19,820 bases of DNA from DASWHK01 sp036398215 (GTDB taxonomy: Bacteria; Acidobacteriota; UBA890): the NCBI GenBank assembly GCA_036398215.1, contig DASWHK010000105.1, positions 1 through 19,820 of the forward strand, written 5' to 3'. The position numbers and the translations under genes were made by a program. Of this stretch, positions 1 to 6,450 are shown one piece after another (the first letter of the stretch is position 1; each line of letters begins with the position of its first letter). The notes beneath the pieces are model-generated. The model was not told the origin of the DNA. It searched no databases and saw only the letters and a list, made by a program, of their open reading frames with translations.

Positions 1-704
1 TGCCGGCGCAGTCGGTGACCGGAACCTATCTCGAGATGGAGATCCAGAGCGGCGGCCAGACGCAGCTCATGAAGCTGTCGCTCGGCCCCGATCGCCTGCG
101 GATGGACACCGGGCAGGACGCCTCGTTCGTCTCGATCGGCGGCGACGACGGCAAGATGTTGATAATCCAGCACGGCGAGAAGATCTACATGGAGTTCACC
201 GCCGAGATGATGGCGTCGTTAGCGGCGATGATGGGTCAGATGCCCCCCGACGTCGAGCAAGAGGAGGACGAGGACACCACGCCGCCGACCTTCACCCGCA
301 CCGGCAACACCAAGCAGGTCGGCGAGTGGAGCGCCTACGAGGTGCGCGTCGAGCATCCCGAGCAGCAGGGCGAGTTGACGATGTGGTTCTCGCAGGACGT
401 CGACGCCGATGTTCAAGCCATCGCCGAGCAGGTGATGGGCTCGCTCTCGTCGCTGCTCGACAACCCGATGCTGCGCGGGATGGGCGGGATGGGCGGCGGC
501 GCCGGCATGCTCGACTCGATGCAGCGCGACATCGCCTCGCTGAACATGCCGGACGGCTTCCCGGTGCAAGTGATCTCGAACGACGGCGGCATGCAGAGCA
601 CGAACACCTTGAGGGCGATCGATCAGCGCGCCAGCTTCGGGCCATCGACTTGGGCGGCGCCCGAGGGTTACCAGAAGATGCAGATGCCGATGATCCGGCG
701 CTAG
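1..704 (+). CDS. Secreted DUF4412-like protein (5' end cut off by window)
   Basis: The reading frame is open from the first bases of the window, so the gene starts upstream. The first visible residues, PAQS before VTGTYLEMEI, look like the end of a Sec signal peptide, although a GTG at 15 could be misread as a start. About 233 residues are visible. The body alternates short beta-strand-like segments (TYLEMEI, MKLSLGPDRLRMD, MLIIQHGEKIYMEF, SAYEVRVEHP, ELTMWFSQDV), the pattern of DUF4412-type periplasmic proteins thought to have a LolA-like fold. Near residue 160 there is a Gly/Met-rich stretch (RGMGGMGGGAGM), probably a flexible loop. No catalytic residues are recognisable and the function is unknown. 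The family match is from memory of its sequence pattern, so treat the name as likely and the role as open. Confidence 0.8.
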   Translation, partial: PAQSVTGTYLEMEIQSGGQTQLMKLSLGPDRLRMDTGQDASFVSIGGDDGKMLIIQHGEKIYMEFTAEMMASLAAMMGQMPPDVEQEEDEDTTPPTFTRTGNTKQVGEWSAYEVRVEHPEQQGELTMWFSQDVDADVQAIAEQVMGSLSSLLDNPMLRGMGGMGGGAGMLDSMQRDIASLNMPDGFPVQVISNDGGMQSTNTLRAIDQRASFGPSTWAAPEGYQKMQMPMIRR

Positions 705-728
705 CCTTCGGGGTGTTCGCCGCAGTGT

Positions 729-754
729 TGCGCAGTTGCCGCAAGCGCTGCGCA
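729..754 (+). terminator. Hairpin downstream of the DUF4412-like gene
   Basis: TGCGCAG at 729-735 is perfectly complementary to CTGCGCA at 748-754, with a 12-nt loop. It lies 25 nt after the stop codon, where a terminator would be expected. No T-run follows, so an intrinsic terminator is only a possibility; it may just protect the mRNA 3' end. Confidence 0.3.
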
Positions 755-783
755 GTCGCGAATCGCACGGCGGCTGAATGTTG

Positions 784-811
784 TTGACAGGTGTTCGGTG
801 GCTGCTAAGTT
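784..811 (+). promoter_or_regulatory. Candidate sigma70-type promoter for hom
   Basis: A perfect -35 hexamer TTGACA (784-789) is followed after 16 nt by TAAGTT (806-811). TG stands one base upstream of that -10, as in extended -10 promoters. The -10 matches consensus at only three positions. If used, transcription would begin near 818 and give hom a leader of roughly 210 nt. Confidence 0.4.
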
Positions 812-1030
812 GGACGAGGCCCAGGTGAGACCCTCGATTGAGCGAAGCTGTCGGAGGCCCCGCGGGGGATTGAAAGACTTCGCGGGAGGCGATCTTGGAA
901 ATCATCTGGGCCGTTTTTCCGTTCTCCGATTCTCGCCGCTCCGCGTCGGCGGCGAGCTTCGCGCACCTTCCTTCGGAAGAGTGGGAGTCATCCCATCGCC
1001 GCGCCGCATCGCGACGCAACGCTCGCTGAG

Positions 1031-2062
1031 ATGCGGCTGATCCTGGTCGGCTTCGGGACCGTCGGCCGTGGCGCCGCGGAAGGCCTGATTGCCGCCGCCG
1101 CCGAGCTCGCTGACGCCGGCTGCTCGCCGGTCGTCGCCGCCATCGTCGATCCGCTGGTTGGCAGCGTCTATCGCCAAGAAGGTCTCGACCTCGCGCGCTT
1201 GCTGGCGCTCGCTGACGCCGGCGCGCCGCTTACCGATCATCCGGGCGCCGAGCCGGCGCCGCTGATGCCCGACATCCTCGACCTCGTCGAGGCCGACGTC
1301 GTCGTCGAGCTGACGCCTACCAACCTGGTCGACGGCGAGCCCGGCATCAGCCACGCGCGCCAGGCGCTGTCGGCAGGCCGCCACCTGATCACCACTAACA
1401 AGGGGCCGATCGCGCTGGCCTGGCGCGAGCTTCGCGAGCTGGCCGCCGGCAACGGCGTGCAGCTGCGCTTCGAGGGCACCGTGATGTCGGGGACGCCGGT
1501 GCTCAGCCTCTGCGAGTCGGGGCTGGCCGGCGCCGGGATCCGCTCCGTTCGCGGGATCGTCAACGGGACCTGCAACTACATCCTTTGCGAGATGGAGGCC
1601 GGCACCGGCTACCGGGAGGCGCTGCACGCGGCCCAGCAGGCGGGCTACGCCGAGGCCGATCCGAGCGGCGACGTCGATGGCTGGGACGCCGCCGCCAAGG
1701 CCCTGATCCTCGCCAACTGCGTGCTCGGCGCCGACCTGGCGCTGCACGACGTGGCCCGCGCCGGCATCTCATCGCTCGACGCGGAGGACATCCAGGTCGC
1801 CGCCCGTGCCGGCGAGGTCTGGCGGCTGGTGGCTCGCGTCGATCGCACCGCGAGCGGCTGGACGGCAGGCGTCGCCCCGGAGCGAGTCGGCAACGCCGAT
1901 CCGCTGGCCGCGGTGCGGGGCCCCGGCAACCTGCTCGTCTTCGACACGGAGGCGCTCGGGGAGGTCGTCATCGGCGGCCCCGGGGCCGGCCGCCGAGCCA
2001 CCGGGCACGCGGTCGTCGCCGACCTGCTGGCAATTCACGCCGGTCGCGGCCGGCGGCGATGA
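1031..2062 (+). CDS. hom: Homoserine dehydrogenase
   Basis: This cytoplasmic enzyme reduces aspartate semialdehyde to homoserine with NAD(P)H, the branch point to threonine and methionine. The 343-residue protein opens with the dinucleotide-binding loop VGFGTVGRG (residues 6-14). It continues with TTNKGP (121-126, conserved Lys124) and the family signature around EGTVMSGTP, GIVNGTCNYIL and GYAEADPSGDVDGWDAAAK. Asp219 and Lys223 fall at the expected catalytic positions. It stops after the catalytic domain: there is no C-terminal ACT domain, so the common threonine feedback site is absent and control may act on expression. The ATG at 1031 begins exactly at the Rossmann fold, so the start is firm despite the missing Shine-Dalgarno sequence. 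The stop overlaps the next start (ATGA). Confidence 0.95.
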   Translation: MRLILVGFGTVGRGAAEGLIAAAAELADAGCSPVVAAIVDPLVGSVYRQEGLDLARLLALADAGAPLTDHPGAEPAPLMPDILDLVEADVVVELTPTNLVDGEPGISHARQALSAGRHLITTNKGPIALAWRELRELAAGNGVQLRFEGTVMSGTPVLSLCESGLAGAGIRSVRGIVNGTCNYILCEMEAGTGYREALHAAQQAGYAEADPSGDVDGWDAAAKALILANCVLGADLALHDVARAGISSLDAEDIQVAARAGEVWRLVARVDRTASGWTAGVAPERVGNADPLAAVRGPGNLLVFDTEALGEVVIGGPGAGRRATGHAVVADLLAIHAGRGRRR

Positions 2063-2454
2063 GCGCGGAAGCCCGCGGGGCCGATTCCGAGGCGTGCCTC
2101 GAGATGCTGGCGACCTGTTGCGAGGCCAAGCGCCTCGAGCGCGCCCGGACGCTGGCGGCAAAGGTCGGCTTCCAGGTCGCCGACGCCGAGCTGGTGATCG
2201 CCGCGGTCGCCAACTACAACGTCGTGCTCGACATCAAGGCGCGCCGTATCCAGCACGGTTGCCGCGACTTCCAGGGACAGGCGGCGGAACGACGGCTCTG
2301 CAAGCACGTGGCCGCGGCGATCCTGGCCCTCGGCGCCGACGCCTGCCGGACGATCGCCACGGAGCTCGCCGAGGGCGTCGCCGCGGCGAGCGCCGGCGAG
2401 GTGGCGCCGTGGAGCTTCGAGGTCATCACCCGCTTCACACCGGGCCGCGGTTGA
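2059..2454 (+). CDS. Small SWIM-type zinc-finger protein
   Basis: The ATG at 2059 overlaps the hom stop codon (ATGA), a sign of translational coupling. The 131-residue product carries one SWIM-like finger: His66-Gly-Cys68-Arg-Asp-Phe, then Cys81-Lys-His83 followed by an Ala/Leu helix (VAAAILALG). SWIM domains normally read CxC...CxH; here His replaces the first Cys, a variant I believe occurs in other small prokaryotic SWIM proteins. The upstream segment, YNVVLDIKARRIQ, matches the beta strands before a SWIM finger, and residues 12-35 form a helix rich in Ala, Glu and Cys. SWIM fingers bind DNA or protein partners, so this may be a nucleic-acid-binding or regulatory protein. Its link to threonine or methionine synthesis is known only from position. 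Confidence 0.8.
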   Translation: MSAEARGADSEACLEMLATCCEAKRLERARTLAAKVGFQVADAELVIAAVANYNVVLDIKARRIQHGCRDFQGQAAERRLCKHVAAAILALGADACRTIATELAEGVAAASAGEVAPWSFEVITRFTPGRG

Positions 2455-2560
2455 CGAGTCTGGCGTGATGCGCGCCTGCCAGCCCGCATTTCTTCTGTGA
2501 AGCGGCCCTCCGTGTCAAGAGAAACCTTCGTCGTTTACATGGTTTCCTCCCGGCAACGGG

Positions 2561-2641
2561 GTGAAGCTGCCCGGGGTCGTTCAGAGGTTCTTCATCCTTC
2601 TGTTCGCGCTCTGGGTGGTGACGATCGTCGCCGGCGCATAG
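2561..2641 (+). CDS. Candidate 26-residue single-pass membrane peptide
   Basis: A GTG-started frame encodes a short basic N-terminus (VKLPGVVQR) followed by one hydrophobic helix, FFILLFALWVVTIVAGA, and a stop. That is the layout of a small membrane protein. Third codon positions are nearly all G or C, as in real genes here, although the upstream DNA is relatively AT-rich. Against it, no Shine-Dalgarno sequence precedes the GTG, and the frame lies between two convergent genes where chance frames occur. Function unknown; existence uncertain. Confidence 0.3.
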   Translation: MKLPGVVQRFFILLFALWVVTIVAGA

Positions 2642-2668
2642 GGGGGTTCGATGAGGCGGCGGCGTAGG

Positions 2669-3769
2669 TCAAACGGCCCAGCGGAGGATCTCGAAGCCGC
2701 AGCGGCCGAGCTTGAGGCCGTCGCCGGCGACGCGCCAGAACTTCTGCCAGCCGAAGGCGCGCTCGGCGTGCACGAAGGCGTCGAGCACAGCCAGCTTGAC
2801 GTCGCAGCGGCCGGCGATCTCGTTGCGCAGCAGCATGCTCTCGCGATAGGGGATGCGGACGTCGTGGCGGCCGTGGATGAGCACCACCGGGGCGGTCAAG
2901 CCGCTGAGCTTGCCGCGCAGGGTGAGCTGCTCGAAGGCCGCGAGGACGCCCGGCGCCAGCCTGGCGCGCGCCTCGGCGTGGGCGTCGGGGTCCTCCAACG
3001 TCATGTAGTCGAGCAGGTTGCAGCCGTCGCCGCTGAGGCGCTTTCTGACCGCGTCCCAGGGCGGTGCGGCGCCGTTCTTCCAGGCATCGGCGCCCTCCTG
3101 GAACACCGCGGCGTCGTGCGGGTCGGGCAGCCAGCGCCCGGCGCTCGCCAGAAAGACCCAGCGTCCCTCGAGCTGCTTGGCGGCGTCGTGGGCGGTCGGC
3201 TGCCGGCGGCCGTAGGCGCGCACGCCTCCGGTGGCGGTGAACTCCGAGAGGTGCTCGACGTCGTAGTAGGCGCCGATCGTGAGAATGCCGGCGAGCTCGT
3301 CGTTGCCGAGCTGCGCGCCGGCCAGGTAGGTGGGCCCGGCGGCGTAGGAGAGTGCCAGCAGCACCACCCTGTCGACGTCGAACTCCTTCGGTATCGCCTT
3401 CGCTGCGCGCAGGACGTCGCCGGGGTCCTCGACGCTCATCAGCCGCTGCTTCATGCGCGGGAACTCGGGCAGGATCACCGGCATGCCGCCGCGGGCGATC
3501 GTCGAGGCGAAGGTCGGGATGCGGTGGTCGCAGATGCCGCCCTTGGTGAGGCCGTGCATCATCAGCACGGCGGTTCGCGCCGGCGTCGACTCGACCGACT
3601 CGTACACGTCGGTCGGGCCGAAGCCTTCGAGCACCGGCTCGTGCCGGGTGCAGGTCACCGCGCCGGACTCGTGGGTCTTGCCCTTGCCACCCTGCAGGAT
3701 CGCGCCCACCAGCGAGAAGGCTGCGCGCAGCGTCGCCAGCCGCGACCTGCGGCCGCCGTCAGGCCGCAT
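2669..3769 (-). CDS. Alpha/beta-hydrolase fold protein
   Basis: The 366-residue product has the core of an alpha/beta hydrolase. There is an oxyanion-type HG at residues 72-73 (LMMHGLTKGG), a nucleophile elbow LLALSYAAG with Ser141, an acid Asp303 in LIHGRHDVRIP, and a candidate His334 in LDAFVHAER. The elbow reads A-L-S-Y-A instead of the usual GxSxG, which is odd but leaves the serine in place. A cap-like insertion of about 110 residues separates the elbow from the last strands. No signal peptide is clear, though residues 10-26 are mildly hydrophobic, so it is probably cytoplasmic or membrane-associated. The substrate cannot be read from sequence. The start at 3769 is the first ATG in frame. 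It is transcribed behind the S8 peptidase and may belong to the same run. Confidence 0.8.
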   Translation of the reverse strand: MRPDGGRRSRLATLRAAFSLVGAILQGGKGKTHESGAVTCTRHEPVLEGFGPTDVYESVESTPARTAVLMMHGLTKGGICDHRIPTFASTIARGGMPVILPEFPRMKQRLMSVEDPGDVLRAAKAIPKEFDVDRVVLLALSYAAGPTYLAGAQLGNDELAGILTIGAYYDVEHLSEFTATGGVRAYGRRQPTAHDAAKQLEGRWVFLASAGRWLPDPHDAAVFQEGADAWKNGAAPPWDAVRKRLSGDGCNLLDYMTLEDPDAHAEARARLAPGVLAAFEQLTLRGKLSGLTAPVVLIHGRHDVRIPYRESMLLRNEIAGRCDVKLAVLDAFVHAERAFGWQKFWRVAGDGLKLGRCGFEILRWAV

Positions 3770-3785
3770 TTCCCATCACCCTGTC

Positions 3786-3860
3786 CTACTGCCGCTTCAT
3801 GTCGAGCCGCTCGCGGCTGTAGAGATCGCCTGCTGCGATGAGCACCGCGCGCAGGCGCAT
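3786..3860 (-). repeat. Duplicated 3' tail of the S8 peptidase gene (24-codon frame)
   Basis: Just past the peptidase stop, a short frame (ATG at 3860 sharing its A with the TGA) ends in DLYSRERLDMKRQ and a stop. The peptidase itself ends in NVYGRGRLDLKGQ and a stop. Seven of 13 residues and about 30 of 39 bases agree (3789-3827 against 3863-3901), 74 bp apart. It looks like a tandem duplication of the gene end, or the remnant of a second peptidase gene whose body was lost. Translation of this frame is not shown. Confidence 0.5.
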
Positions 3861-5644
3861 CACTGTCCCTTCAGGTCGAGCCGGCCGCGGCCGTAGACGT
3901 TGTCGAATCCGGCGGCGCCGCGGTCGAGCGCCCGTCCCAAGAGAATCTCGCGAATCTGTCCGAGGTCGAAGATCCCGAAGCGCGACTTCATCAGCGCCAT
4001 GGCGCCCGCCGCGTGGGGGGCCGAGGCCGAGGTGCCGAAGAAGACGAAGCCGAGGTCTCCGTAGCTGCGCGTCGCGACGCCGTCCGGGGCGGTGAGGTCG
4101 GGCTTGGTCCGCCCGTCCTTGGTTGGGCCCTGAGAGCTGAAGAACTCGATCACGTCGCTGCCGAAGTACGTGGCGCCGGCCGCGACCACGCCGTCGGTGT
4201 CCGCCGGGATCGACAGGCTGCCGCCGGGCACGATGTACTGAAGCTCTCGAGGGCTACGAAAGAACATCTCGAGCTCGACGTTCCGGGTGGCGCTGAAGCG
4301 GCGAATCCGCACGTGATAGGTGCCGGCCGTGGGCGCCGTGAAGCCGATCGCCTCGGTGGGATTCTGGAAGCCGAATTGCGCGTTTTCCGAGAGAGCGACA
4401 ACGGCGCCGCCGCTGTCGTAGATGTAAAGGTCGTAGTCCTGGTTGGAGTTGAACCAGTCGTCCCAGTTGAGGAAGACCACGAGCTCTTGCCCGGCGTTGA
4501 GGAAGACGGCGTTGCTGTTGTCAGCGCCGCTGAAGTTGTGGAAGCCGTCACCGTCGGGATCGTTGAAGGTCCCCATCCAGTGGTCGCGGGCCTCGTTGCC
4601 GGCGGCGACCGCCCACTCGATGCCGGCGTCCATCGCCCGCCGGACCGCGTCGTTGATCGGCCCGCGCCCGTCGCCGGGACCGGCATTGGTCCAGCCGAGC
4701 GAGTAGGAGATGATCTGCACGCCCTGGCCGATCATCCAGTCAACGGCGTTGCTGTTGCCCGAAATCGTGTCGATGTCGGCGAAAAAAAGCTGCGCATCGG
4801 GCGCCACGTCGTGGACGATCTCGGCGCACGCGGTGCCGTGCACGGCGTCGAGGATGTCGAGGCCGGTGCCCTCGATACCCCCCGCGGAAAACGAGTTGAC
4901 GGTAACGCTGGCCGGCAGCTCGCTGCCCAGCAGCGAGGTATAGCCCTTGAAGCCGAGGTCGATGACGCCGACCTTGACGATCTCGCCGCCCTGGTAGGAG
5001 GCCGGCGAGCTCTGCAGCTCGTCCGCCCGGATCACCCCGACGCCCTCGCTGACCAGGTGGCGGTGGGGAAACAGCATCGGCTCGACCCAGGTGATCGCCG
5101 GCCCGTCGAGGCCGCCGAGGGCGGCGATCGGCACGCGGGCGTCGATCAGGTTGGCGACCCGGCCGACGTACTCGCCGCCGAGATTCTCGACCCGCTCGCT
5201 CACCGGTATCTGCAGGGCCGCGTAGATCGCCTCCTCGCCGGGGGTCACGCGGCCGATGCGCTGCTCGGGATCGAACACCTCGCCCTGGACCGGGACGGCG
5301 TAATCGGGGTCGGGCCCGGCGTGGATCAGCACGTTGGCACGGCCCTGCGCGTCGAGGCGAATCGCGTTGACGGCGGCGAAGCGGCGGGCCGTGGCGAAGC
5401 CGTCGCGGCGAGCGATGTCGGCGAGCTGCGCCAGCCGCGAGTCCAGGAACGGCGGCGGTTTCACGACCTCTCTGCCGAGGGGCCGGGCCTCGAACAGCAG
5501 CGCATCCTGGTTCTGCGCGCCCGGCAGCGGTGCCGCCGGCGGTGCCGGAAGGGCGGCGAGCGCGACGGCGAGGGCGACCGCCGGTAGGATCACCTTCTTG
5601 GCGCCTCCGGCGCGCCGTGGGTGCTTCGATCTCGCAGCGTTCAC
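3860..5644 (-). CDS. Secreted subtilisin-family (S8) serine peptidase with inserted PPC-like domain
   Basis: I chose the GTG at 5644 because AGGAGG lies 7 nt upstream. The 594-residue protein then begins with a basic stretch and a hydrophobic Sec signal (VILPAVALAVALAALPAPPA). A pro-region of about 200 residues follows, with no motif I recognise. The catalytic set is complete: Asp229 (VGVIDLGFKG), His269 (AVHGTACAE), oxyanion Asn350 (AVAAGNEA) and Ser539 (GTSASAPHAAG). Between Asn350 and Ser539 sits a beta-rich block (residues about 378-462, ending TAGTYHVRIRRF) resembling a bacterial pre-peptidase C-terminal (PPC) domain, normally found at the end of such enzymes. NDPDGDGFHN near residue 361 is a calcium-binding-type loop. 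It degrades proteins outside the inner membrane. The gene lies 37 nt behind the barrel gene, so the two are probably co-transcribed. Confidence 0.93.
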   Translation of the reverse strand: MNAARSKHPRRAGGAKKVILPAVALAVALAALPAPPAAPLPGAQNQDALLFEARPLGREVVKPPPFLDSRLAQLADIARRDGFATARRFAAVNAIRLDAQGRANVLIHAGPDPDYAVPVQGEVFDPEQRIGRVTPGEEAIYAALQIPVSERVENLGGEYVGRVANLIDARVPIAALGGLDGPAITWVEPMLFPHRHLVSEGVGVIRADELQSSPASYQGGEIVKVGVIDLGFKGYTSLLGSELPASVTVNSFSAGGIEGTGLDILDAVHGTACAEIVHDVAPDAQLFFADIDTISGNSNAVDWMIGQGVQIISYSLGWTNAGPGDGRGPINDAVRRAMDAGIEWAVAAGNEARDHWMGTFNDPDGDGFHNFSGADNSNAVFLNAGQELVVFLNWDDWFNSNQDYDLYIYDSGGAVVALSENAQFGFQNPTEAIGFTAPTAGTYHVRIRRFSATRNVELEMFFRSPRELQYIVPGGSLSIPADTDGVVAAGATYFGSDVIEFFSSQGPTKDGRTKPDLTAPDGVATRSYGDLGFVFFGTSASAPHAAGAMALMKSRFGIFDLGQIREILLGRALDRGAAGFDNVYGRGRLDLKGQ

Positions 5645-5681
5645 GTCGTTTCCTCCTGGTTCGTCCAACGCGGCTCGCATG

Positions 5682-6326
5682 TCAGAAAAAGATGCGCAGG
5701 CCGCCGTTGACCGCGAAGATGCCGAGCTTCTGGCTGCCGCTGGTGGTGGCGCTGACCTCCGTGATGTCGTCGCGGAGCCCGCCCGAGGTATCGACGGTGG
5801 CGGAGCTGTAGCGCCCCTCGACGAAGAAGCCGATGCTGTCGGAGGCGATGAAATCGACGCCGCCGGCGATGTTGAAGCCGGCGGCGTTGCCGACCGTCTC
5901 GACGGCGGTGAAGTTGAACTCCCCGAGCTGCGCCTGAACCGCCGGATCGACGGTGTAGCTGTTGCTGTAGTAGACGATGCCGCCGGACACGTAGGGGTGG
6001 ATGCTCCCCGATGCGCCGCGCACCACGACGTTGGCGGTGATCAGCACGGCGTTCAGCTCGCCGCCGGAGACCGCGTTCTCGTCGCTGCTCGCGAGATCAA
6101 AGGCGTGCCGCCGCACGCCGCCCTCGACGCCGATCAAACGGCTGAAGAAAAAGGTCGCCGAGCCGCCGAGGCCGTGGCCGCGCTCGAGGCCGTCGGTGGC
6201 CTGGGCGGCGTAGACGCCGAAAAAGCCGACGTTGCCGCGCGGCGCCCCGGCATCGGTCTGGGCCGACGCCAGCGCCGCCGCGCCGAGGAACACCAGCATG
6301 AAGGCGGTTACCCGCAGGGTTTTCAT
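5682..6326 (-). CDS. Outer-membrane beta-barrel protein
   Basis: The start at 6326 gives a clean signal peptide (MKTLRVTAFMLVFLGAAALASAQ, shown with its cleavage region), while the longer upstream frame is arginine-rich and non-coding in look. The mature part of about 190 residues alternates amphipathic strands such as VGFFGVYAAQ, SIGFFVEGRYSS and IFAVNGGLRIFF. It ends in Phe, the usual BAM recognition signal. Size and pattern match the small OmpA/OmpW-like barrel families of about eight strands. No periplasmic OmpA peptidoglycan-binding domain is present. Function unknown. It is the first gene of a likely operon with the S8 peptidase, which could mean the peptidase acts at the cell surface; that is only inferred from proximity. 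Confidence 0.85.
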   Translation of the reverse strand: MKTLRVTAFMLVFLGAAALASAQTDAGAPRGNVGFFGVYAAQATDGLERGHGLGGSATFFFSRLIGVEGGVRRHAFDLASSDENAVSGGELNAVLITANVVVRGASGSIHPYVSGGIVYYSNSYTVDPAVQAQLGEFNFTAVETVGNAAGFNIAGGVDFIASDSIGFFVEGRYSSATVDTSGGLRDDITEVSATTSGSQKLGIFAVNGGLRIFF

Positions 6327-6362
6327 TGGACGGTCCCGGTCAGATGTAGCCGTGCAGCCGCG

Positions 6363-6391
6363 ATTGTGTGCGCTGCGATGGGCCGGGGCAA
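6363..6391 (-). promoter_or_regulatory. Candidate promoter of the barrel-S8 operon
   Basis: Read on the minus strand, TTGCCC (6391-6386) and CACAAT (6368-6363) are separated by exactly 17 nt, each matching the sigma70 consensus at four of six positions. Transcription would start near 6356, about 30 nt before the barrel ATG. Confidence 0.4.
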
Positions 6392-6450
6392 GCACGGACA
6401 CTTCTTTGGGCCGGGGAACGGGCGCCGTCATCGTGGTGGAAAGCTCGCGA

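Larger units (their letters stand above)
705..1030 (+). other. Intergenic region and long structured leader before hom
   Basis: There is no convincing gene in these 326 bases. After the hairpin at 729-754 and the promoter candidate at 784-811, the presumed hom leader contains a perfect 8-bp inverted repeat (CTCGCCGC 932-939 / GCGGCGAG 949-956, 9-nt loop) and a small stem CTTCC/GGAAG near 967-979. I compared it by eye with SAM-I, SAM-II and T-box patterns and saw no match. No good ribosome binding site precedes the hom ATG. Confidence 0.4.

Noticed and set aside
219..1019. A 266-codon minus-strand frame across the DUF4412-like gene and the hom leader
   Set aside because: Product is His/Arg-rich without domain signs and runs through the promoter-like region; the plus-strand gene has a coherent secreted-protein sequence.
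4013..5587. A 524-codon open frame on the plus strand opposite the S8 peptidase
   Set aside because: It is a by-product of high GC content on the strand opposite a gene with complete catalytic motifs; its product is a low-complexity mix of Ala, Val, Asp, Gly and Arg with no domain pattern.
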